Source: a bacterium (lineage in GTDB: Bacteria; Planctomycetota; Planctomycetia; Pirellulales; Pirellulaceae). Taken from it: a stretch of DNA of 5,723 bases. Each line of letters starts with the position of its first letter. Position 1 is the first letter of the stretch. Below, in pieces: positions 1-5,723 of this stretch. Where the stretch lies: NCBI GenBank assembly GCA_030432015.1, contig JAUIHJ010000559.1, forward strand, positions 1-5,723. The letters are read 5' to 3'. The notes under the pieces were generated by a model that was given only the letters and a program-made list of their open reading frames with translations, did no database searches and had not been told where the DNA came from. The position numbers and the translations under genes were made by a program.

Positions 1-1146
1 CATGTCACCCGGCGCGAGCACCACGCGATCTTCACCGTGCGTTGGGAAGAAGCTGCCGATCACCGGCGGGTCGAGCCGGATGAGCGGTACGGGAAACGCA
101 TTGGGGCGGGCGATGTCGGTGATGCCCCACACGTTGACCGCATCGATGCGGGCCAGACCGGCCAGTAGGTGCCCGACCAGATCACGTTCGTAAATCGAAA
201 TGGCTGCGTACGCGGAACTGAGGGCATCGCGTCTGGCAAGGTTGTGATCACCGGCGGCCTCCCGCCCTAAATCGGCGAGATATTCGACGGCCGCCAGAGT
301 TCCCGCAATGGATTCATGGCTTTGCGTACCCGTCATCCACTTGCCGGGCAACTCGTTCGAGGCAGGGCGCACCTTGTAGGCAACGAGTTCTTCGAGCAGC
401 TCGCGACGGCCCCACATGATGCCGGTGTGCGGGCCAAAGAATTTATATGCCGAGCACGCCAGGAAGTCGCAGCCAAAGTCAACAACGTCCACCCTGTCGT
501 GCGGCGCGAAATGAACGGCGTCCAGAAACGTAACCGCACCGACCGCTCGAGCCCACTGGCATATCTCGCGAACCGGGTTCACCGAGCCACTCGCGTTGGA
601 AGCGCATCCCACCGCGACCAGTCGCGTCTTGGAGTTGATTTGGGCACGAAAATCATCCAGATCCAACGTGCAATCGGACGCGTTGATCCCGGCATAACGA
701 ACCGTTGCGCCGGCGTCCTCGGCCGCCATCACCCAAGGCGACACGTTGGCGTCGTGGTCCAACCGAGTGACCACAACTTCATCCCCTGGCTGCCACGTTC
801 GCGCCAGCGAACGGGACATCGCAAAGGTGAGCGACGTCATGTTCTGTCCAAAGAAGATGCAATCGGGGTCGTCGGCGCCCAGCAGGTCGGCGACCGCGCA
901 GTGCGCTTCGTGCAGCATTGCATCGCTCTCGCGACTAGTCACGAAGACCCCTTCGTGGTTGGCGTTGCGATAGCGAAGATAATCGGCCATGGCGTCAATC
1001 ACCGATTGCGGAACCTGCGTCCCCGCCGGGCCATCAAAATAGATCGCCGGCCGTCCCTCGACGGATCGCGCCAACGCCGGAAAATGCCGTCGAATGGAAT
1101 CGACGTTGCTGCGAATGAAATCGTTGAAAACGGTTGGTGTGCTCAT
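1..1146 (-). CDS. Cysteine desulfurase-like class V aminotransferase (VC1184-type), C-terminus cut by window edge
   Basis: Reading the minus strand from the ATG at 1146 gives 382 uninterrupted codons running off the left edge. The protein is a fold-type I PLP enzyme of the class V aminotransferase family. It matches what I know of the cysteine-desulfurase-like VC1184 subfamily: FDGPAGTQVP (residues 38-47), FGQNMTSLTF (99-108), LDHDANVSPW (129-138), the cofactor-contacting DAVHFAPHD (209-217) and SAYKFFGPHTG (232-242), where K235 should form the Schiff base. The family is usually about 400-420 residues, so only a short C-terminal part should be missing. The start is fixed by the ATGA overlap with the upstream ligase stop (1143-1145), implying translational coupling; no strong Shine-Dalgarno is seen. 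True desulfurase activity is not shown, because the region that would hold a catalytic cysteine is absent or unclear. After about residue 345 I no longer recognise the family's usual R-x-PT segment. Family assignment is firm; the reaction is uncertain. Confidence 0.9.
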   Translation of the reverse strand, partial: MSTPTVFNDFIRSNVDSIRRHFPALARSVEGRPAIYFDGPAGTQVPQSVIDAMADYLRYRNANHEGVFVTSRESDAMLHEAHCAVADLLGADDPDCIFFGQNMTSLTFAMSRSLARTWQPGDEVVVTRLDHDANVSPWVMAAEDAGATVRYAGINASDCTLDLDDFRAQINSKTRLVAVGCASNASGSVNPVREICQWARAVGAVTFLDAVHFAPHDRVDVVDFGCDFLACSAYKFFGPHTGIMWGRRELLEELVAYKVRPASNELPGKWMTGTQSHESIAGTLAAVEYLADLGREAAGDHNLARRDALSSAYAAISIYERDLVGHLLAGLARIDAVNVWGITDIARPNAFPVPLIRLDPPVIGSFFPTHGEDRVVLAPGDM

Positions 1147-2417
1147 CGTTGATCCACAAATCGTTTGCCCTTGGCTTCAAAGCGGGGAAGCGTTCCCGTC
1201 GCGACGGCGCGCACGTCCACATTCAGACCCAATCGCAGATGAAGTTCCTTGGCAATTCTTTCTGGCTTGTTCAGGCGATCCTCGACCTCGATGGCCAACG
1301 AGTCCATTTGCCCGGCGCGATTCGCGGTCATGCGATACTCGATTACCTCGGGGAAGCTGCGGAGGATCTGTTCGATCGACGACGGAAAAATGTTGACGCC
1401 GCGAATAATCATCATATCGTCGGCACGCCCCAGCACTCCCCCATCGAGCAAAACGAAGCGATTGCCGCCTTCCGTTTTCCAGGTCGGGCGAACCAGGTCG
1501 CCGGTACGATATCGTATCACAGGGCTACCGATCCGTCCCAACGTCGTCAGCACGAGTTCCGCCAATTCGCCCTCGCCGGCGTGCCCACCGGACTCGACCG
1601 AGAAGAACTCGGCGATAAACTCGCTCTCGACGACATGTAAGCCGCGCTGCTGTGCATCGGCATAGCCCCAGGGGCCGACTTCCGAGGCACCACTGTGGTC
1701 AATCACCCGGGCATTCCAGGCACGCTCAATTTGACTCCGCATCGCGGGGATCGAACCACCGGGCTCGCCAGCCACGATGATCCGGCGGACGTCTAACGAG
1801 GCAATGTCGATCTGGTGTTCCTGAGCCACCTGAGCCATGTGCAGCGCGTAACTTGGCGTGCAGAGGAGGACCGTGATGTGATGGGATCGAATCATCTCGA
1901 TCCGCGCGAGGGTGCTTAATCCGCCGCCAGGTACGACCAGTGCGCCGCGCGCGGCGGTGGCATCAAAGGCACTCCAGAATCCGATAAACGGGCCGAAAGA
2001 AAATGCCAGAAAGACGCGATCCTCAGCACCAAGTTCCGCCGCGTCCAAGACAAACTGCCAGGTGTCGATCCACCACTGCCAATCGCCGGCGGTGTCCAAC
2101 ACCACCAACGAATGACCGCGCGTTCCCGACGTGCGGTGAAACCGCGTGTACTGTTCGACAGGATACGTCAAGTTCGCCGCGAAGTCGCTTTGATGACCGC
2201 TCCCAACCAGCTCGTCCTTGTGGGTAAATGGCAGACGATCGAGGTCGGCCAACTCCCTGAGCGGCAATTCGATCCCGGCGAGTTTCGCCGCATAAAACCG
2301 ATTGTGCGGGAGGATCTTACGCAGCAACTCGCTCAACCGGCCGAGCTGCCATTGGGCCAGCGACTCGCCGCTGAGCTCTTCCAGTTGCCGACGTTCTTCG
2401 AATGAAGTATTCAACAT
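1143..2417 (-). CDS. Phenylacetate-CoA ligase-like AMP-forming enzyme (PaaK family)
   Basis: A 424-residue cytosolic adenylate-forming enzyme, close to the usual PaaK length of about 430. Such enzymes activate a carboxylic acid with ATP to an acyl-adenylate and then normally transfer it to CoA. Visible motifs in order: the phosphate-binding loop HRTSGTRG (about 94-101; families usually show SSGTTG), TPSY (187-190), AGEPGG (216-221), SGASEVG (242-248), YRTGDL (303-308), the hinge stretch GRADDMMIIRGVNIFP (330-345) and a lysine-bearing C-terminal PRFEAKGKR (411-419) expected to complete the active site. I chose the ATG at 2417 because the protein then begins just before the first family-like helix. 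The frame also allows a TTG at 2450, which adds 11 unremarkable residues. Neither start has a clear Shine-Dalgarno. The stop overlaps the start of the PLP gene by four bases (ATGA), so the two form an operon. The substrate cannot be told: phenylacetate is only the namesake, and no other paa genes are present. Confidence 0.9.
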   Translation of the reverse strand: MLNTSFEERRQLEELSGESLAQWQLGRLSELLRKILPHNRFYAAKLAGIELPLRELADLDRLPFTHKDELVGSGHQSDFAANLTYPVEQYTRFHRTSGTRGHSLVVLDTAGDWQWWIDTWQFVLDAAELGAEDRVFLAFSFGPFIGFWSAFDATAARGALVVPGGGLSTLARIEMIRSHHITVLLCTPSYALHMAQVAQEHQIDIASLDVRRIIVAGEPGGSIPAMRSQIERAWNARVIDHSGASEVGPWGYADAQQRGLHVVESEFIAEFFSVESGGHAGEGELAELVLTTLGRIGSPVIRYRTGDLVRPTWKTEGGNRFVLLDGGVLGRADDMMIIRGVNIFPSSIEQILRSFPEVIEYRMTANRAGQMDSLAIEVEDRLNKPERIAKELHLRLGLNVDVRAVATGTLPRFEAKGKRFVDQR

Positions 2418-2423
2418 GGACGC

Positions 2424-2429
2424 ATCATA
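2424..2429 (-). promoter_or_regulatory. Possible -10 box giving a leaderless transcript of the ligase gene
   Basis: On the minus strand the hexamer TATGAT matches the sigma70 consensus TATAAT at five of six bases. Counting its last base as -7 puts +1 at position 2417, the A of the ligase ATG. This fits the absence of a Shine-Dalgarno there. The -35 position is poor, with only TTTTGC at a 17-base spacing, so the call is tentative. Confidence 0.25.
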
Positions 2430-2556
2430 CGAATTCCAGGGCTGCCGCAAAAGGCAACCGCCAGATCGGCTGAGGCGTACGCAATTTTTCGCACTTGGGC
2501 GAGAATCCGATCCCTCTTGGATTGGGGGGCTGAAGCGCGGCCCAATGTCGACACCC

Positions 2557-2571
2557 CCTGCCTCTGGCAGG
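2557..2571. repeat. Small inverted repeat, 6-bp arms
   Basis: CCTGCC and GGCAGG are separated by TCT, forming a perfect 6-bp GC-rich stem with a three-base loop. No T-run follows on either strand, so it is not a typical terminator. It may be a protein-binding dyad or chance. Confidence 0.4.
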
Positions 2572-2591
2572 CGGCGCGAACTAAGATGATG

Positions 2592-2605
2592 CGTTTACGT
2601 AAACG
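2592..2605. promoter_or_regulatory. 14-bp perfect palindrome, candidate operator
   Basis: CGTTTACGTAAACG reads the same on both strands over all 14 bases, 81 bases upstream of the MFS ATG and inside the divergent gap. Size, CG-centred symmetry and position fit a binding site for a dimeric repressor such as those of the LacI or TetR families. No regulator gene lies within the window, so the partner is unknown. Confidence 0.45.
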
Positions 2606-2628
2606 GCGGTGGGCTGCCTCTCTGTGCA

Positions 2629-2665
2629 GTTCGCCGCGCGGCAACTCGGTTTGCCGCTGGCGAAC
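2629..2665 (+). promoter_or_regulatory. Two-part stem-loop in the MFS gene leader
   Basis: An outer 7-bp stem (GTTCGCC 2629-2635 with GGCGAAC 2659-2665) stacks on an inner 7-bp stem (GCGGCAA 2638-2644 with TTGCCGC 2651-2657). The loop is CTCGGT and a small asymmetric bulge (GC opposite T) joins the stems. It ends 12 bases before the AGG ribosome-binding core. No T-tract follows, so an intrinsic terminator is unlikely. It could modulate translation or mRNA stability, or serve as a DNA operator. It also argues that this stretch is leader rather than an N-terminal coding extension. Confidence 0.55.
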
Positions 2666-2677
2666 AATTACGGCATC

Positions 2678-2680
2678 AGG
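2678..2680 (+). promoter_or_regulatory. Shine-Dalgarno core of the MFS gene
   Basis: AGG (within CAGG) lies six bases before the ATG at 2687, a normal spacing. It decides this start over the in-frame GTG at 2609, which would add 26 non-membrane residues and run through the leader stem-loop. Confidence 0.6.
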
Positions 2681-2686
2681 TACGGA

Positions 2687-3931
2687 ATGGAAAAGTCACC
2701 GCGCAAGGGTTCATTGCTGGTTATCTTCCTGACAGTCTTTATCGACTTGTTAGGGTTTGGGATTGTGATTCCACTGCTCCCCATCTACGCCGACGACATG
2801 GCGTTGGACGAATCGGGTTGGCAGTTGGGCGCGCTGATGGCCAGTTTTTCCGTGATGCAGTTCTTCTGCGCGCCGTTGTGGGGTCGACTCTCCGATCGAA
2901 TCGGCCGACGTCCGGTATTGATGGTGGGCTTGGCCAGTTCCATCGTCTTTTACGCCATGTTCGGCATTTCGACGGTGATGCAGAGCTTCTGGCTACTGTT
3001 TATTTCTCGGATTGGCGCGGGAATGGCTGGCGCGACGATCTCAACCGCCCAAGCTTACATCGCCGACACGACAACCCTGGAAAAACGCCCCAAGGGTATG
3101 GCCTTGATCGGCATGGCGTTCGGGTTGGGCTTCACCTTTGGTCCGCTGCTCGGCTTCCTCGCAGCCCCGGATCGGGCATCCGCGCCCGGGCCGTGGCCTG
3201 GTTACGTGGCGGCCGGACTTTCGGCCATCGCCTTGGTGTTGGCGATCTTTCTGTTGCCCGAATCGAAACACGCAGGCAGCGAAAAGGCCGGCCACAAGAT
3301 CTTTGACGTAGCGCGTTTTCGCCAGGCCATGTCCGTCCCGTCGGTCGCGCTTGTGCTGTTGGCAATCTTTGTCTGCATTTTTTCGTTTGCCAATTTCGAA
3401 ACGACACTGTCATTGCTGATCTACGGCGGCGATCGACTGCCGGATTCGCCCTTCGAATTCAGTCGTCGCACGGTCTGTCTGAGTTTCGCCTACATCGGCT
3501 TCACACTTGCCCTGGTTCAGGGTGGGATCGTCCGACGGCTTGCCGGACGGATCCACGAGGGGACGTTGGCAGCGAGCGGTGCGTTGGCGGAAGTGCTCGG
3601 CTTTGGCCTGGTCATCGTGGCGACGATGATCGGATCCGTCGGACTGCTGTTCGGCGCGTTGACGGTGATCGTGGCAGGGTTTTCCTTCATGCAGCCGAGT
3701 CTGAATTCGTTGTTGTCCCGCCGTAGCGATCCAGAGCGGCAAGGGTTAGTTCTCGGCGTCGGGCAGAGCGTTAGCTCGTTAGCTCGCATCTTGGGGTCCG
3801 CATTCGGGATCCCGCTGCTCAAGTTCCAGCTTGCGGCGCCCTACCTGGTGGCGGCCAGCTTGATGTTGCTGGGGATGGTCGTCGTGACGATCGCATCCCG
3901 TCGCGGCCGTGACTTCGCTGCCGAGTCATGA
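2687..3931 (+). CDS. MFS drug:proton antiporter-like exporter (TetA-like, DHA1 type)
   Basis: A 414-residue inner-membrane transporter of the major facilitator superfamily. By eye it has twelve hydrophobic segments, at about 9-33, 46-64, 76-97, 100-122, 137-159, 170-190, 217-237, 262-281, 295-314, 315-334, 354-378 and 384-404. A polar loop of about 190-215 separates the two halves. Segment 1 carries the TetA-like FIDLLGFGIVIPLLP with D20. Motif A, GRLSDRIGRRP (66-76), follows segment 2, and a motif-C-like glycine/proline run (142-156, ending GPLLG) lies in segment 5, as in proton-driven exporters. An acidic E238 follows in segment 7. Length and topology are normal for the family. The likely role is export of a small hydrophobic compound using the proton gradient, but the substrate cannot be predicted and drug resistance should not be assumed. 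Its stop overlaps the stop of the converging 5-oxoprolinase gene. Regulation may involve the upstream palindrome and leader stem-loop. Confidence 0.9.
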   Translation: MEKSPRKGSLLVIFLTVFIDLLGFGIVIPLLPIYADDMALDESGWQLGALMASFSVMQFFCAPLWGRLSDRIGRRPVLMVGLASSIVFYAMFGISTVMQSFWLLFISRIGAGMAGATISTAQAYIADTTTLEKRPKGMALIGMAFGLGFTFGPLLGFLAAPDRASAPGPWPGYVAAGLSAIALVLAIFLLPESKHAGSEKAGHKIFDVARFRQAMSVPSVALVLLAIFVCIFSFANFETTLSLLIYGGDRLPDSPFEFSRRTVCLSFAYIGFTLALVQGGIVRRLAGRIHEGTLAASGALAEVLGFGLVIVATMIGSVGLLFGALTVIVAGFSFMQPSLNSLLSRRSDPERQGLVLGVGQSVSSLARILGSAFGIPLLKFQLAAPYLVAASLMLLGMVVVTIASRRGRDFAAES

Positions 3932-5723
3932 CGTTGATCCGCCGGTACCGTCGTCAGTGCGCGACGCCGGCGGTGCGTTGTCCGGCGCGCCCTGACTGCC
4001 GAACCCGCCGCCGCCGGGAGTTTCGATTATCAATCGATCGCCATCCTGCACGCTGAGTTGGGCCAGGTTGGCGAGCCGTTCGACCGTCCCGTCATGCCGG
4101 ATCAGCGTGTTGGCGCCGACCGCGCCGGGCTGTCCACCCTCGCAACCATAGGGTGGAAAGGGACCTCGGCGTTGCGACAAGATGGAGACGCTCAGGTCGC
4201 GCAGGAACTCGATTTCGCGGACCACGCCATCGCCGCCCCGATGCAGACCCGACCCTCCAGAATTGCGACGCACGTTGAATCGTCGCAAGCGCACCGGGTA
4301 ACGGTGCTCGAGCACCTCCGGATCTGTTAAACGTGTGTTGGTCATATGGCTGTGAACGGCATCCGCACCAGGGGCGATCGCCGTCGCGCCGCTGCCGCCA
4401 CAGATTGTCTCGTAGTATCCGAAGCGATCATCGCCAAAAAGCAGATTGTTCATGGTTCCCTGGCTGGCGGCCGCGATGCCAAACGCTCCCAGCAACGCGT
4501 CGACGACTCGCTGCGACGTTTCCACGTTGCCGCCCACGATGGCCGGACACTGCTCGGCTTGCGGTTGCGACGGTGGATTCAACAGGCACTCGGGCAGCTT
4601 GATCTCGACCGGCGCCAGGACACCTTGGTTGAGCGGTATGTCTTCGTCGATCAACAGCCGCAGGCAATACATAACCGCCGCCGTCACGATCGCCCGATTC
4701 GCGTTGAGGTTTCCGGGCAGCACGCGACCGGTGCCGGCGAAGTCGATGACCGCTCGGTCGCCCGTGACGGTTAGCGCTACGGCGATCGGCGACCCGTCGT
4801 CCAGGTAGTCGGTGAAGGTGCGTTTTCCGTCCGGTAACCGCTTCAGCGCCGCACGCGTCTTCTGCTCGGCGGCCGCCTGCATGTGCTTCATGTAGGTGCG
4901 TACAACGGGCCACGAGTACCGATCGACCAGTCGCTGCAGGTCGACCGCTCCCTGATGATTGGCGGCAACTTGCGCGGCGATGTCCGCCAGGTTGTCTGCG
5001 ACGGCGCGGGACGGATGCGGTCCCGACAGCAGGAGGCGGCGGAGGGCGTCCTGCCGTGACCTGCCGGCGTCGAGCACTTTGAAGTTGCGGATCAGCACGC
5101 CTTCTTCAGCCAGATTGGACGAGAACGGAGGCATCGATCCGGGCGTGATTCCACCCAGTTCGGCGTGGTGCGCGCGGCTCGCCGTGATGAACCGCAAGTC
5201 GCCGCTGGTCGCTGCAAAGACCGGGGTGACCACGGTAATGTCGGGCAGGTGCGAGCCGCCACGAAAGGGATCATTGGTCACGATCACGTCACCGGGCCGC
5301 AGGTCCGGATTGGCAGCCAGGACTTCTTTGACGGTCTCCGCCATCGCGCCGAGGTGAACTGGAATGTGCGGTGCGTTGACGACCAGGTTGCCCTCGCGGG
5401 TGAATAACGCGCAGCTAAAGTCCAGTCGCTCTTTCACGTTCACGCTGCTCGATGTATTGCGCAGCGTGATCCCCATCTGATCGTCAATTCCGGCGAAATG
5501 GTTGTTAAAGATCTCCAGCAAGATCGGATCGGGCGGCGCGGCGTCCGGAGGCGCTGGTGTTGATTCATCCGCAACCAAGATGTCCATGCCTGAGGGTCCG
5601 GAAGCGGGGGCGGCGGCCGGCGTGGCATTGTCCGCGAGATCCCTCCTCGACGTCCCGCGCGGTTGATTCAATAATATTTCGCCACCAGACAGCACCTCGG
5701 CGTGCCAGCCTGGGTCAACAACC
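3926..5723 (-). CDS. 5-oxoprolinase, hydantoinase-B-like half of a fused A-B protein; N-terminus cut by window edge
   Basis: This is the C-terminal part of an ATP-dependent 5-oxoprolinase, which opens pyroglutamate to glutamate in the cytosol (glutathione/pyroglutamate turnover). Motifs of the HyuB-like domain, in order: DPILLEIFNNHF (5527-5492), ERLDFSCALF (5431-5402), TNDPFRGGSHLPD (5278-5240), AHHAELGG (5173-5150), GNLNANRAI (4711-4685), GGNVETSQRVVDALLGAFG (4531-4475), VHSHMTNTRLTDPE (4357-4316), RRNSGGSGLHRGGDG (4267-4223), RRGPFPPYG (4171-4145) and the final glycine-rich TPGGGGFG (4021-3998). These resemble full-length mammalian and bacterial OPLAH. A GTG at 5695 could be taken as a start, but the frame is open to the edge and encodes VVDPGWHAEVLSGGEILL across it, like the end of the HyuA domain. 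I therefore call one fused protein of which about 599 codons are visible. An Ala/Pro-rich linker (about 5670-5530) joins the halves. Separate hyuA/hyuB genes remain possible but less likely. Confidence 0.88.
   Translation of the reverse strand, partial: VVDPGWHAEVLSGGEILLNQPRGTSRRDLADNATPAAAPASGPSGMDILVADESTPAPPDAAPPDPILLEIFNNHFAGIDDQMGITLRNTSSSVNVKERLDFSCALFTREGNLVVNAPHIPVHLGAMAETVKEVLAANPDLRPGDVIVTNDPFRGGSHLPDITVVTPVFAATSGDLRFITASRAHHAELGGITPGSMPPFSSNLAEEGVLIRNFKVLDAGRSRQDALRRLLLSGPHPSRAVADNLADIAAQVAANHQGAVDLQRLVDRYSWPVVRTYMKHMQAAAEQKTRAALKRLPDGKRTFTDYLDDGSPIAVALTVTGDRAVIDFAGTGRVLPGNLNANRAIVTAAVMYCLRLLIDEDIPLNQGVLAPVEIKLPECLLNPPSQPQAEQCPAIVGGNVETSQRVVDALLGAFGIAAASQGTMNNLLFGDDRFGYYETICGGSGATAIAPGADAVHSHMTNTRLTDPEVLEHRYPVRLRRFNVRRNSGGSGLHRGGDGVVREIEFLRDLSVSILSQRRGPFPPYGCEGGQPGAVGANTLIRHDGTVERLANLAQLSVQDGDRLIIETPGGGGFGSQGAPDNAPPASRTDDGTGGSTS

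Larger units (their letters stand above)
2418..2686. promoter_or_regulatory. Divergent intergenic region between the ligase operon and the MFS gene
   Basis: This gap of about 270 bases lies between divergent starts (2417 minus, 2687 plus) and must hold the promoters of both units. No convincing -35/-10 pair is visible for the plus-strand gene. It contains several dyad elements listed separately (2557-2571, 2592-2605, 2629-2665) and shorter perfect palindromes at 2475-2482 (GCGTACGC) and 2546-2553 (TGTCGACA). A weak inverted pair ATTGGG/CCCAAT spans 2521-2546. No small gene with good coding character is seen here. Confidence 0.7.

Noticed and set aside
316..1152. Plus-strand open frame of 278 codons
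   Set aside because: It lies opposite the class V PLP gene. Its Arg/His-rich translation shows no family motif, whereas the minus strand shows a complete set including the PLP lysine.
1134..1665. Plus-strand open frames opposite the 3' end of the ligase gene
   Set aside because: They are antisense shadows of conserved ligase motifs (YRTGDL, GRADDMMIIRG).
2418..2450. TTG at 2450 as the ligase start
   Set aside because: Rare start codon, no Shine-Dalgarno, and 11 extra residues without family similarity; kept only as an alternative.
2475..2553. Short palindromes GCGTACGC and TGTCGACA and the ATTGGG/CCCAAT pair
   Set aside because: Eight-base palindromes and six-base arms with a long spacer are common by chance, so they are not called as separate operators.
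2557..2665. Hairpins in the divergent gap as intrinsic terminators
   Set aside because: No T-run follows any of them on either strand, and both flanking genes start rather than end here.
2609..2686. GTG at 2609 as the exporter start
   Set aside because: The added 26 residues are not family-like and run through the leader stem-loop. The ATG at 2687 has AGG at normal spacing and leads directly into the first membrane segment.
3770..3785. Tandem 8-base repeat GTTAGCTC twice
   Set aside because: It lies within a normal exporter coding stretch (SVSSLAR), is only two copies and has no clear meaning.
4058..5407. Several plus-strand open frames of 80-142 codons opposite the 5-oxoprolinase
   Set aside because: All are antisense to strongly conserved HyuB-domain motifs and lack recognisable domains; expected in GC-rich coding DNA.

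Overview
The window is a moderately GC-rich bacterial chromosome segment, almost fully coding, with four protein genes and one intergenic gap of about 270 bases. No RNA gene, insertion sequence, CRISPR array or phage gene is visible. The style of the genes (a short PaaK-like ligase, a VC1184-type desulfurase-like protein, a TetA-like MFS exporter and a eukaryote-like 5-oxoprolinase) resembles Planctomycetes of the Pirellulales type. That placement is inference from general familiarity, not a search.

Layout. Positions 1-1146 (minus) hold the first 382 residues of a class V PLP enzyme of the cysteine-desulfurase-like family; its C-terminus lies beyond the left edge. Positions 1143-2417 (minus) hold a phenylacetate-CoA-ligase-like adenylate-forming enzyme. 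Its stop overlaps the start of the PLP gene in an ATGA, so the two form a translationally coupled pair with the ligase first. Positions 2418-2686 are a divergent regulatory region carrying a 14-bp perfect palindrome, a strong two-part stem-loop, a smaller hairpin and a possible leaderless promoter. Positions 2687-3931 (plus) encode a 12-segment MFS exporter. Positions 3926-5723 (minus) encode the hydantoinase-B-like half of a fused 5-oxoprolinase, whose frame stays open through the right edge.

How the parts may work together. The ligase and PLP genes are very likely co-translated, but no substrate can be read from the sequence. The MFS gene is transcribed divergently and has its own structured leader, so it may be regulated separately or by a shared regulator at the palindrome. 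The 5-oxoprolinase converges on the MFS gene with a 6-bp overlap of stop codons (TCATGA) and belongs to glutathione/pyroglutamate turnover. I see no compelling evidence for an entirely new system. The points most worth checking are the coupled ligase/PLP pair and the structured leader of the exporter gene.
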